A stretch of DNA of 62,228 nt, from assembly GCA_030680575.1 (NCBI GenBank), contig JAUXVI010000018.1:1-62228 (forward strand). Direction: 5' to 3'. Below are positions 54,392 through 62,228 of the stretch, piece by piece. A program made the translations under genes and the position numbers. How positions within the stretch are numbered: the stretch's first letter is position 1; each line of letters opens with the position of its first letter. The stretch comes from Hylemonella sp. (GTDB lineage Bacteria; Pseudomonadota; Gammaproteobacteria; Burkholderiales; Burkholderiaceae_C). The notes under the pieces are model-generated. The model was not told the DNA's origin, did no database searches, and saw only the letters and a program-made list of their open reading frames with translations.

Positions 54392-55066
54392 ATGCGCGGC
54401 TTGCTCGATTTCAGTTCGTGGTCAACCATCCTGACCACCCTCTTCAGCCTGGTGCTGGTGTCTCTCGTTCTGGTCGGCATCCGGCTGGTGTTCATGCAGA
54501 CCTTCCAGCGTCGGCGCGAACGCGAGAACCGCCAGATCAACGAACGCCTGAAGGTGCTGATCGCCGCCTACAAAACACTCGGCGGATCCTTCACCGGCGT
54601 GTTGACGGTCGATCCGGCGCACCTGCGCGACACGCGGCGGGACACCGAGCCAAACGACGACACGGTGCTGGACGCTCTGGCCAGCGTCTCCGAGCGACGC
54701 CGGCGCATCCGCGATGCCGTCGAGGCGGCGCTGTCCGACGTCATCCTGCTGGGCACCGAGGAGCAGGTGCGGCTGGCGGCACAGGCGGCGTCGGAGATGG
54801 TGGCCGGGCGCAATGTCGAGGTGGCCCCGCTGGTGATCTCCCTGCGCGACTTCATCCGCCAGGCCCTGGACCTGACGCCCGCCCCGGCGGACCTGATTCC
54901 GAACCAGGGGCCCTTGCGCGTGAATGCCGGTGGCGCGGGTGCGCGGCGCGGTGGCGGCACCGAGGCCCGAGGCAAGCAGGGCGGTGGGAACGCCGGTGGC
55001 GGTGGTGGCATGGGCGGAGGCGGTGCGACGGTGGCTGGCGTCTCTGCGCCGGGCGACGCTTCCTGA
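54392..55066 (+). CDS. Unassigned membrane protein with coiled coil and Gly-rich tail
   Basis: A 224-residue protein with one N-terminal membrane helix (STILTTLFSLVLVSLVLVGI, about residues 9-28), a charged helical segment predicted to coil (QTFQRRRERENRQINERLK), a central region of alternating helices (ALASVSERRRRIRDAVEAAL; QVRLAAQAASEMVAGRN) and a C-terminal 50 residues almost wholly Gly/Ala/Arg. ATG 54392 places the TM segment properly; longer frames run through the promoter region. It diverges from the PHA operon and lies 19 bases before an acyltransferase. I do not recognise a family. Confidence 0.7.
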   Translation: MRGLLDFSSWSTILTTLFSLVLVSLVLVGIRLVFMQTFQRRRERENRQINERLKVLIAAYKTLGGSFTGVLTVDPAHLRDTRRDTEPNDDTVLDALASVSERRRRIRDAVEAALSDVILLGTEEQVRLAAQAASEMVAGRNVEVAPLVISLRDFIRQALDLTPAPADLIPNQGPLRVNAGGAGARRGGGTEARGKQGGGNAGGGGGMGGGGATVAGVSAPGDAS

Positions 55067-55085
55067 TCCCGGACCGCACCGATCC

Positions 55086-56198
55086 ATGTCAGCCCCGACA
55101 TTCCGCGCACCCGCTGGCGAGCGCATGCCTTTCATCGACGCACTCAAAGCCGTCGGATCCCAGTTCATCGTGCTGCACCACCTCGCGTTCTACGGCCCCA
55201 TGTCGGACTGGACGCACCAACTCGCCCCCGACCTGGTGGAGTGGTTCAGCCAGCACGCGCGCATGGCGGTGCAGATCTTCCTGGTGGTGGCGGGCTTCCT
55301 CGCCGCGCGCAGTCTGGCGCCCGATGGCCGCCTGCGAACCGACCGACCGCTGGCCTTGCTCTGGCAGCGCTTCGTGCGGGTGAGCCTGCCGCTGATGGCC
55401 GCACTCCTGCTGGCCATGGTGTGCACCGAGCTGGCACGGTCCTGGATGACGCACGACTCCCTGCCGGACCCACCGAGCCTGTGGCAGTTCGTGGCGCATG
55501 CGCTGCTGCTGCACAGCCTGCTGGGGGTGGATTCGCTCTCGGCCGGCGTCTGGTACGTGGCCATCGACGTGCAGCTCTATGCCCTGCTGCTCGGCCTGTT
55601 GTGGCTGGCGCGCCGGCTGGGTGAAGCCGCACCGCTGCTGGTGGTGGCTGTGGTGCTGGCGTCGCTCTTTTTCTTCAATCTCGACAGCGACTGGGACAAC
55701 TGGGCTCTCTACTTCTTCGGCGCCTACGGTCTGGGCGCCCTGGCGTACTGGTTGAGCCGCGCGGGTGCCGGGCGCCATGCCCTGGCGTACCTGGTGGTCA
55801 TGGCGCTGATCACGGCGCTGGCGCTGGCCATCGACTGGCGCACCCGCATCGCGCTGGCGCTGGTCGTGGCGCTGGCGCTGGCCTGGGCGCACCGCAGCGG
55901 CTGGCTGTTCACCTGGCCGCGCAGTCCTGCGCTGGGTTACCTGGGCCGCATTTCGTACGGGGTGTTTCTGGTGAACTTCCCGGTGGCGCTGGTGGTGAAC
56001 GCAGGGTTCACGCGCTACGCCAGCCCCGACCCCTGGGTGCAGACGTTCGGGTTGCTGGTGGCCTGGGTGGTCTGCAACCTGGTGGGTGCGGCCTTCCACC
56101 ACGGGGTGGAGCAGCGACTGAGCCGGTTGGGCCGCACCGGCCCGCGCACTCAGGCGGTGGCGCTGGTGGACGCTTCGTCGCAGCGCTCGCGCAGGTAG
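55086..56198 (+). CDS. Acyltransferase 3 family membrane protein
   Basis: A 370-residue inner-membrane protein with about ten membrane segments. It begins MSAPTFRAPAGERMPFIDALK (family motif PFIDALKAVGSQFIVLHHL near residue 16, with His of the putative active site) and has RMAVQIFLVVAGFLAARSL near residue 60 and YLGRISYGVFLVNFPVAL near residue 285. Members O-acylate sugars, peptidoglycan or other polymers. Starts 19 bases after the preceding gene. Its 3' end overlaps the convergent cphA 3' end by 49 bases. Acceptor unknown; the neighbours suggest no specific one. Confidence 0.88.
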   Translation: MSAPTFRAPAGERMPFIDALKAVGSQFIVLHHLAFYGPMSDWTHQLAPDLVEWFSQHARMAVQIFLVVAGFLAARSLAPDGRLRTDRPLALLWQRFVRVSLPLMAALLLAMVCTELARSWMTHDSLPDPPSLWQFVAHALLLHSLLGVDSLSAGVWYVAIDVQLYALLLGLLWLARRLGEAAPLLVVAVVLASLFFFNLDSDWDNWALYFFGAYGLGALAYWLSRAGAGRHALAYLVVMALITALALAIDWRTRIALALVVALALAWAHRSGWLFTWPRSPALGYLGRISYGVFLVNFPVALVVNAGFTRYASPDPWVQTFGLLVAWVVCNLVGAAFHHGVEQRLSRLGRTGPRTQAVALVDASSQRSRR

Positions 56199-58735
56199 CG
56201 CAACGCCTCTTCCACCTGGTCGATCAGCACCAGGCACAGGTCGCCGGGCTGCAGGCGCTCCAGCGCCGTGTCGATGGCCACGAACTCGCCCTGGATGGTG
56301 TCGACGCGCCGGGTGCGCGTGGCGCCTTCGAGCCCCTGGCGCAGCAGCCCCGTGACCTCGCCCTCGGACCGGCCACGCTGGCAGGCGTCCTCGAACAGGA
56401 TCACCTCGTCGAAGGCCGCGCCCAGGATGCGGGTCTGCTCGCGGATGTCCTCGTCGCGCCGGTCGCCCGCGCCGCTGATGACCACCAGGCGGCGCTGCGC
56501 CGGCATGGCCTCGGCGGCGGCAACCAGGGCGCGCATCGCATCCGGGTTGTGGCCGTAGTCGGCGATCACGGTGGCGCCGCGCAGGCTCATCAGGTTGAAG
56601 CGGCCGGGCACGCTGGCGGCGTCGCTCTGGAACGTGGCCAGGCCCTTGCGGATGCGGGCCCACGGCATGCCCAGGGCCCAGGCCGCGGCCAGGGCGGCCA
56701 TGGCGTTTTCCACCTGGAAGCCGATGCGCCCACCCATGGTGATCGGGATGTCGGCCAGCGCCACTTCGTGGCGGCGTTCGCCCTGGATGGCAACGATGTG
56801 GGCACCCTCCACCCACACGGCGCGGCGCCCCTGCGCGCGGTGCGTGGCCAGCACCGGGTTGTTCGCGTCACTCGCAAAGAAGATCACCTGGCCGGTGCAC
56901 ACCTCGGCCATGCGGATGCAGTGCGGATCGGCCGCGTTGAGCACGCCGTAGCCGTTGGGTGCCACGTTCTGGATGACCACACGCTTGAGCACCGCGATGT
57001 CTTCCACCGTGGTGATGTAGTTGAGCCCCAGGTGATCGCCCGAGCCGATGTTGGTGACCACCGCCACCTGGCAGCGGTCGAAGCCCAGGCCTTCGCGCAG
57101 CACACCGCCGCGCGCGGTCTCGAACACGGCCGCGTCCACCTCGGGGTGCATGAGCACGTTGCGCGCGCTGCGCGGGCCGGCGCAGTCGCCGCTGTCGGTC
57201 TGGCGGCCGTTCACGTAGACGCCGTCGGTGTTGGTCATGCCCACGCGCATGCCTTGTGTGTGCAGCAGGTGCGCGATCAGGCGGGCGGTGGTGGTCTTGC
57301 CGTTGGTGCCGGTCACGGCCACCACCGGCACACGGCCGTTCTGGTTGGGCGGAAAGAGGTGGTCGATGATGGCCTCGCCCACCGCACGGCCCTTGCCATA
57401 CGACGGGCTCAGGTGCATGCGCAGGCCGGGTGCAGCGTTCACTTCCACGATGCCGCCACTCTGGTCTTCCAGCGGCGTGAGCACGGTCTCGCACACCACG
57501 TCCACACCGCACACGTCCAGACCCACCATGCGGGCCGCGGCCACGGCGCGCGCCGCCACCTCGGGGTGCACGTCGTCGGTCACGTCGGTGGCGGTGCCGC
57601 CGGTGGAGAGGTTGGCGTTGTTGCGCAGCACCACGCGCTGGCCCTTGGCCGGCACGCTGTCGGGCGTGTGGCCCTGGATCTGCAGGCGCGCCAGCGCGAT
57701 GTCGTCGATGCGCATGCGCGTGAGCGGCGTGGCGTGGCCATCGCCGCGCTGGGGGTCGGCGTTGACCGCGTCCACCAGCTGGGCCACGGTGTGCACGCCA
57801 TCACCGGTGACCTGGGGCGGATCGCGCCGCGCCGCGGCCACGAGCTTGTCGCCGACCACGAGCAGGCGGTAGTCGCTGCCGGGCAGGTATTTCTCCACCA
57901 TCGGCTGGCCGTGATCCAGGGCCGCGCGGTAGGCCATCTCGAGGTGTTCACGCGAGACGATGTTCACCGTCACGCCCTTGCCCTGGTTGCCGTCGCGCGG
58001 CTTCACCACCACGGGCAGGCCGATCTCCTGGGCCACGACCCAGGCCTCTTCGGCGCTGTCCACCGGGCGCCCCAGTGGCACCGGCACGCCGGCGGCGCGC
58101 AGCAGGTTCTTGGTGAGGTCCTTGTCCTGCGCGATGTTCTCGGACACCGCGCTCGTGCTGTCGACCTCGGCGGCCCAGATGCGGCGCTGGCGCGTGCCCC
58201 AGCCGAACTGCACCAGCGAGCCCTGCGTGAGGCGGCGAAACGGGATGCCCCGGGCCACCGCCGCGTTGACGATGGCGCCCGTGGACGGGCCCAGGCGCAC
58301 GTCTTCGTCGATCTCGCGCAGGCGGGCAATGACGGCCTGCACATCAAAAACCTCGTCGCCCAGGCCGCGCGCCGCCGCAATGAGCTGCTCGGCGGCCTTG
58401 AGGGCTTCGCGTCCCACGGACTCCTCGGTGTACTCCACCACCACCTGGTAGGTGCCTTGCACCACGGTTTCGGTGCAGCGCGAAAAACTCACCGGACAAC
58501 CGGCCTGGGCCTGCAGCGCCAGCGCCACCAGCTTGAGCACGTTGGCGAGCGACAGGTCGCTGGCCGGGCGCGGCCAGCGACCGAGCTGCGGAAAACGTTC
58601 ACGCAGCGCCGCTTCAAAGCCCGGCAGCAAGGCCAGCGAGCGCTCTTCGGGCGGGCAGTGAACGATGGCTTCGATGGCGGTCTGGCGGGTCCAGAGGTTG
58701 GGACCACGCAAGGCACGGATGCGGGAAATGTCCAT
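56150..58735 (-). CDS. cphA: Cyanophycin synthetase
   Basis: Makes cyanophycin, multi-L-arginyl-poly-L-aspartate, a nitrogen store, from Asp, Arg and ATP. The 861-residue protein has all three modules: N-terminal domain (to about 160; begins ALRGPNLWTRQTAIEAIV), ATP-grasp G domain (about 220-480; VVKPRDGNQGKGVTVN, GGIVEVNAAPGLRMHL) and a muramyl-ligase-like M domain (VTGTNGKTTTARL near residue 495, ETARGGVLREGLGFD, IADYGHNPDAMRAL). All key nucleotide-binding residues, including the P-loop Lys, appear intact. 55 bases downstream of the paralogue, so probably cotranscribed. Terminates inside the convergent acyltransferase gene. Confidence 0.96.
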   Translation of the reverse strand: MDISRIRALRGPNLWTRQTAIEAIVHCPPEERSLALLPGFEAALRERFPQLGRWPRPASDLSLANVLKLVALALQAQAGCPVSFSRCTETVVQGTYQVVVEYTEESVGREALKAAEQLIAAARGLGDEVFDVQAVIARLREIDEDVRLGPSTGAIVNAAVARGIPFRRLTQGSLVQFGWGTRQRRIWAAEVDSTSAVSENIAQDKDLTKNLLRAAGVPVPLGRPVDSAEEAWVVAQEIGLPVVVKPRDGNQGKGVTVNIVSREHLEMAYRAALDHGQPMVEKYLPGSDYRLLVVGDKLVAAARRDPPQVTGDGVHTVAQLVDAVNADPQRGDGHATPLTRMRIDDIALARLQIQGHTPDSVPAKGQRVVLRNNANLSTGGTATDVTDDVHPEVAARAVAAARMVGLDVCGVDVVCETVLTPLEDQSGGIVEVNAAPGLRMHLSPSYGKGRAVGEAIIDHLFPPNQNGRVPVVAVTGTNGKTTTARLIAHLLHTQGMRVGMTNTDGVYVNGRQTDSGDCAGPRSARNVLMHPEVDAAVFETARGGVLREGLGFDRCQVAVVTNIGSGDHLGLNYITTVEDIAVLKRVVIQNVAPNGYGVLNAADPHCIRMAEVCTGQVIFFASDANNPVLATHRAQGRRAVWVEGAHIVAIQGERRHEVALADIPITMGGRIGFQVENAMAALAAAWALGMPWARIRKGLATFQSDAASVPGRFNLMSLRGATVIADYGHNPDAMRALVAAAEAMPAQRRLVVISGAGDRRDEDIREQTRILGAAFDEVILFEDACQRGRSEGEVTGLLRQGLEGATRTRRVDTIQGEFVAIDTALERLQPGDLCLVLIDQVEEALRYLRERCDEASTSATA

Positions 58736-58790
58736 GGCGGAGGGGCAATTCGGTTGGAAGTCGGTAGGGTGGCGATGGTGTCGGGGCGCT

Positions 58791-60941
58791 TCAGGCGCGG
58801 GGCAGGGCGTCGAAACGCTGCAGGCCCGCGGCCACCAGTGCCGGGCTCAGGCCGGCGGCCCAGGCCGCAGCGGCGGCTCCGCACAGGATGTGGGCCGTCG
58901 CGGGGTCGGCAATCCCGGCCAGCGGGGCGCGGGCAATCACCTCGTCGTTTTCAAGGAGGCACACCGCGTCGCCTTGCCAGCGCACCGTGCGCGGCATCGC
59001 CACGCCGGCCGGTACCGGTCCGGCGCCATAGCCCAGGCTGCCGCCGTCGCAGTGCTGGGCCAGTTCGGCCACGCCGGGCTCGTCCAGGTTGAGCACGCAG
59101 GCGCCTTGCGCCAGCACCACGTCGACCTGGGTGCGCAGCACGCGTGGCATGCCGGAGGCATCCACGATGTCGTGCCGCTCCAGGCCTTCCCAGCCGCCGA
59201 GATCGGTGACCACACCCACCATGCAACGGTCGTAGGGCAGGCCGTGGTCGAGGATGAGTGCGGGCGTTGTCTCCACCGCCAGGCCCTGGATCTCGCGGTT
59301 CATGAGCAGGCGCTGGCACTGCTCCCAGTAGTCGGTGCCGGCGCGCTCGATGCGCCGGCGCCCGATGTGGATGCCCTCGCTCGACGCCAGGCCGGCCGGC
59401 GCACCGGCCAGGTCGAGCAGGAAAGCCGCGGCGCGGGCCAGCAGGGTCGTGCCCCGCGTGCCGCTCACGCCGATCAGGGGCACCCGCCCGGCCATGGGCG
59501 TGGCCGGATCGAACAGCTGGGCCACGATGGCCTCTCCCACCGGGCGCGGCTGGCCAATGGCCGGACGCAGGTGCATGAGCAAGCCGGGGCCGGCATTCAC
59601 TTCAACAATGGCACCGCCCACCTCGTGCAGCGGGCGGCCGATGTCCTGCGTGACCATGTCGATGCCGGCGATGTCCAGGCCCACGGCGCGCGCCGCCAGG
59701 CTCGCCATGTAGGCCACTTCGGGGTGGACCTCGTCGGTGCAGTCGTAGGCCATGTTGCCGTTGCGCTGCACCAGCACGCGCTGGCCGGCGGCGGGCACGG
59801 CGTCGGCCCCCAGGCCCTGGCGCTCGAGCAGCAGGGCGATGGCCGGTTCGCGTTCGAGGTGGATCGTCTCCAGCGGAAATTCTTCGGCCTCGCCGCGGCG
59901 CGGGTCGCTGTTGAGTTGCAAGTCGATGAGGACCTTGACCGTGGCCACGCCGTCACCGGTGACCCACAGGCTCTCGCCCCGGTTGGCCGCCACCACGCGC
60001 CCGCCCACCACCAGCACGCGGTGCTCGTTGCCCAGGATGTAGCGCTCGACGATGACGTCGCTGCCCTCGGCGTCGGCGATGGCGAAGGCGCGCTCGATGT
60101 CGGCTTGCTCACTCAATTCGAGCGACACACCCCGGCCGTGGTTGGCGTCGCTGGGTTTGACCACCACCGGCAGCCCGATGTCTTGCGCCGCTTCCCAGGC
60201 CTCGGCGGCGCTGGCCACGATCTGGCCCTCGGGCACCGGCACGCCACAGCTTTGCAGCAGCGACTTGGTGAGGTCCTTGTCGCTGGCGATGTTTTCGGCG
60301 ATCGCGCTGGTGAGCTCGGTCTCCGCCGTCCAGATGCGGCGCTGGCGCACCCCCTGGCCGAGTTGCACCAGGTTGCCATCGGTCAGGCGCAGGTGCGGAA
60401 TGCCGCGCTCGGTGGCCGCGTTCACGATGGCGGCGGTGGACGGGCCGAGCCAGGTCGCGTCGACCACGTCGTGCAGGGCCTTCACGGCGGTGGCCACATC
60501 AAAGGGCTCGTTGTTCAGGGCGGCTTGCAGCAGCGCGTGCCCGTGCATGAGGGCCGCTTCGGCGGTGGCGCGGTTGCGCGCGCGAAACACCATGCGGTAG
60601 ACACCCGGCTGGCGGGTGCTGCGCGTCTGGCCGAAGCCGGTGGGCATGCCGGCCAGGTTGAGCAGCTCGATCACGCAATGTTCCAGCACGTGGCCGGCCC
60701 AGGTGCCTTCGCGCAGCCGCTCCACAAAACCCCCGACCTCGCCCACGCCGCAGTGGTGCGCCTGCAGGCCCGGCAACAGAACCAGCAAGCGGTCGGTCAG
60801 GCCCTCGATGGTGTGGGAGGGGCGCTGCTCCAGCGCACCCAGGTCCAGCCACACCTCCATGGCAGATCGGTAGGTCCAGATGTTGGGCCCCCCCAGAAAT
60901 CGGTGGCGAAGCACGGTCAGCGCAAGACGGTTTGAATCCAT
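58791..60941 (-). CDS. Cyanophycin synthetase paralogue (CphA'/CphA2-like) with degenerate ligase P-loop
   Basis: A 716-residue homologue of CphA. The N-terminal domain (FLGGPNIWTYRSAMEVWL) and ATP-grasp domain (VVKPSDANHGRGVSLE; GGAIVEVNAGPGLLMHL) are conserved, but the muramyl-ligase P-loop reads GVSGTRGTTLLAR, lacking the Lys of GTNGKTT, and the C-terminal lobe is about 145 residues shorter with no DYGHNPDA motif. Loss of one ATP site with retention of ATP-grasp is the hallmark of CphA2 enzymes, which polymerise preformed beta-Asp-Arg dipeptides. Ralstonia eutropha also carries a cphA' next to cphA. The activity here is inferred. A terminator-like hairpin precedes the start codon. Confidence 0.88.
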   Translation of the reverse strand: MDSNRLALTVLRHRFLGGPNIWTYRSAMEVWLDLGALEQRPSHTIEGLTDRLLVLLPGLQAHHCGVGEVGGFVERLREGTWAGHVLEHCVIELLNLAGMPTGFGQTRSTRQPGVYRMVFRARNRATAEAALMHGHALLQAALNNEPFDVATAVKALHDVVDATWLGPSTAAIVNAATERGIPHLRLTDGNLVQLGQGVRQRRIWTAETELTSAIAENIASDKDLTKSLLQSCGVPVPEGQIVASAAEAWEAAQDIGLPVVVKPSDANHGRGVSLELSEQADIERAFAIADAEGSDVIVERYILGNEHRVLVVGGRVVAANRGESLWVTGDGVATVKVLIDLQLNSDPRRGEAEEFPLETIHLEREPAIALLLERQGLGADAVPAAGQRVLVQRNGNMAYDCTDEVHPEVAYMASLAARAVGLDIAGIDMVTQDIGRPLHEVGGAIVEVNAGPGLLMHLRPAIGQPRPVGEAIVAQLFDPATPMAGRVPLIGVSGTRGTTLLARAAAFLLDLAGAPAGLASSEGIHIGRRRIERAGTDYWEQCQRLLMNREIQGLAVETTPALILDHGLPYDRCMVGVVTDLGGWEGLERHDIVDASGMPRVLRTQVDVVLAQGACVLNLDEPGVAELAQHCDGGSLGYGAGPVPAGVAMPRTVRWQGDAVCLLENDEVIARAPLAGIADPATAHILCGAAAAAWAAGLSPALVAAGLQRFDALPRA

Positions 60942-60962
60942 AACACCCGGGGTTTAACGCAC

Positions 60963-60986
60963 AAAAGCCGGGCAGAGGGCCCGGCT
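60963..60986 (-). terminator. Terminator-like hairpin in the leader of the cyanophycin genes
   Basis: On the minus strand AGCCGGGC / GCCCGGCT with a 5-base loop, followed by TTTTG, ends about 20 bases before the start of the cphA paralogue. Position within the leader suggests attenuation, not gene-end termination. Confidence 0.6.
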
Positions 60987-61152
60987 GTCAACGGTGGGCG
61001 CACGCCAGTGGCGCCGCCCGGTGCAGGTGCTTGACACACCCACGTCCCGCATTCTGCGCTGTCCCGGGGCTGTGCGACTGAGCCGTGCACGACAAATTGT
61101 GGCTGTATGTCACGCCGGCAACGCTGGCGAGTTGGCGCACAATTTCGAGTTC

Positions 61153-62228
61153 ATGCAAACACCGCCAGCCCCCTCCCGCCCCGCCACCGCACGGCCAGCC
61201 ACCCTGAGCACCCCCTCGGCCGACGCGCCCGCGCTGGATGTGCTGGCCCGCATGACCCTCGATCTGGACGACCAAGGCCACTTTTCCACGGGCGAACTTT
61301 TGCTCATCCCGAACGCCCTGGTGCAACTCTCAGCGCAGGGTGACCGCCAGACCTGGGACCTGGAAGACACGCAGCGCCTGCAGCACACCGACCTGGCCGG
61401 GGTGGCCACGCTGGACCTGCAGGGCAGCACCGGCCTGCTCAAGCGCTGGCGCTTCACGCTGGCCCAGAACCCGGCCGCGCTGCGGCTGGTGCGCCAGTTC
61501 GACCAGGCCATCGCCCGCCTGCAGGGCGGTGAAGCGCCCGTGCCCGAGGCGGGGCTGCGTTGCCCCTCCTGCCAGTCGCCGCTGAACCCCGACAGCGAGG
61601 TGTGCGAGGTCTGTGCGCGCCAGCTGGTGGAGATTCCGTCCACCTGGGTGCTGCTGCGGCTGTGGCGGTTTGCGCGGCCCTACCGCTGGCAGCTGCTGGC
61701 GGGTTTCCTGCTCATGCTGGCGTCCACCGCCGCGACGCTGGTGCCGCCTTACCTGACCATCCCGCTGATGGACAACGTGCTGATCCCGTTCCAGAACGGG
61801 CAGCAGATCGACACCGGCTACGTGGCCTTGCTGCTCTCGGGGCTGCTGGGGGCTGCGCTCGTGGCCTGGGGGCTGGGCTGGGCGCGCACCTGGCTGCTGG
61901 CGCTGGTGTCCGAGCGCATCGCCGCCGACCTGCGCACCAGCGCCTTCGACCACCTGCTGGGCCTCTCGCTCGACTACTTCGGCGCCAAGCGCACCGGCGA
62001 CCTGATCGCGCGCATCGGCTCCGAGACCGACCGGCTCTCGGTGTTTCTCTCGCTTCATGCGCTCGATTTCGCCACCGACGTGCTGATGCTGCTCATGACC
62101 TCGGCCATCCTGTTCTCCATCAACCCCTGGCTGGCGCTGGTCACGCTGCTGCCGTTGCCCTTCATTGCCTGGATGATCCACCGCGTGCGCGACCGCCTGC
62201 GCACCGGCTTCGAGAAGATCGACCGCGT
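61153..62228 (+). CDS. ABC transporter ATP-binding/permease protein, cyanophycin-associated type (partial)
   Basis: The frame opens at ATG 61153 and runs off the window (358 complete codons). Residues 1-125 form a cytoplasmic beta-rich N-terminal extension (MTLDLDDQGHFSTGELLLI; LQGSTGLLKRWRF). Then a four-cysteine zinc-ribbon, CPSC-(9)-CEVC, near residue 140. From about residue 165 an ABC exporter membrane domain begins (LAGFLLMLASTAATLVPPYL; RIAADLRTSAFDHLLGL; DYFGAKRTGDLIARIGSETDRLS, separate motifs). Residues 1-358 lack the nucleotide-binding domain, which must lie beyond the edge. I recall this type being annotated as cyanophycin-metabolism-associated; here it diverges from the two cyanophycin synthetase genes. 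Confidence 0.85.
   Translation, partial: MQTPPAPSRPATARPATLSTPSADAPALDVLARMTLDLDDQGHFSTGELLLIPNALVQLSAQGDRQTWDLEDTQRLQHTDLAGVATLDLQGSTGLLKRWRFTLAQNPAALRLVRQFDQAIARLQGGEAPVPEAGLRCPSCQSPLNPDSEVCEVCARQLVEIPSTWVLLRLWRFARPYRWQLLAGFLLMLASTAATLVPPYLTIPLMDNVLIPFQNGQQIDTGYVALLLSGLLGAALVAWGLGWARTWLLALVSERIAADLRTSAFDHLLGLSLDYFGAKRTGDLIARIGSETDRLSVFLSLHALDFATDVLMLLMTSAILFSINPWLALVTLLPLPFIAWMIHRVRDRLRTGFEKIDR

Noticed and set aside
56549..59092. 847-codon plus-strand frame opposite cphA
   Set aside because: His/Ala/Gly/Val-biased antisense shadow of cyanophycin synthetase.
58665..60935. 756-codon plus-strand frame opposite the cphA paralogue
   Set aside because: Antisense shadow with the same composition bias.
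60988..61326. Leader-peptide ORF upstream of the cphA paralogue
   Set aside because: The frame overlaps the divergent ABC transporter start, lacks a clear RBS and has no run of Arg codons; the evidence is too weak to call.

Overview
The window is a GC-rich chromosomal segment from a betaproteobacterium, most probably a member of the Comamonadaceae (Burkholderiales). This rests on gene families and gene order (rnpA-yidD-yidC-mnmE running away from rpmH/dnaA/dnaN/gyrB, a long-form GyrB, metX-metW, cphA next to a cphA paralogue) and not on any database search. It spans the replication origin: rpmH and dnaA diverge at about 41.6 kb, and DnaA boxes plus a DnaA-trio tract lie between dnaA and dnaN.

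Layout. 1-3799: a two-partner secretion locus (TpsB transporter, then a TpsA exoprotein broken by an in-frame TAG). 4126-10233: aminopeptidase P, an orphan PhnD-like binding protein, a DUF2061 membrane protein, malic enzyme, and a secreted barnase-type RNase with its barstar-type inhibitor. 10557-16315: ksgA-surA-lptD facing amgK. 16375-24372: rsmE and an MFS gene, a lipase-like hydrolase with an M20 peptidase, a methyl-accepting chemotaxis protein (MCP), an MHS-type transporter, and metW. 24369-30203: metX behind a SAM-II-type riboswitch with a terminator, a formate/nitrite transporter, a GDT1-type manganese exporter, an ammonium transporter with a sigma-54-type promoter, and two RRM glycine-rich RNA-binding proteins whose leaders can hide their ribosome binding sites. 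29901-38877: an SbtB/SbtA bicarbonate-uptake pair, an SDR, lptC-kdsC-kdsD, a CPA2 antiporter, apt, a hypothetical gene and mnmE. 38929-47246: yidC-yidD-rnpA-rpmH, oriC, dnaA-dnaN-gyrB. 47629-49731: a secreted Cache protein and an MCP behind a near-consensus sigma-28 promoter.

49756-62228 is a storage-polymer region. A class II-like PHA synthase ends a five-gene operon whose other four products are small, mostly leaderless beta-rich proteins. Two of these carry an N-terminal phasin-like helix joined to an Ig-like domain. After an unassigned membrane protein and an acyltransferase comes a cyanophycin locus: full-length cphA, a cphA paralogue lacking the ligase P-loop lysine, and the start of an ABC exporter with a zinc-ribbon insert. 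The four-gene cluster attached to the PHA synthase is the best candidate here for an undescribed system. A carbon store and a nitrogen store lie side by side, and the ammonium and bicarbonate transporters elsewhere in the window fit the same nutrient-storage lifestyle.

Almost all space is used. Most very long ORFs on the opposite strand of these genes are GC-driven shadows.
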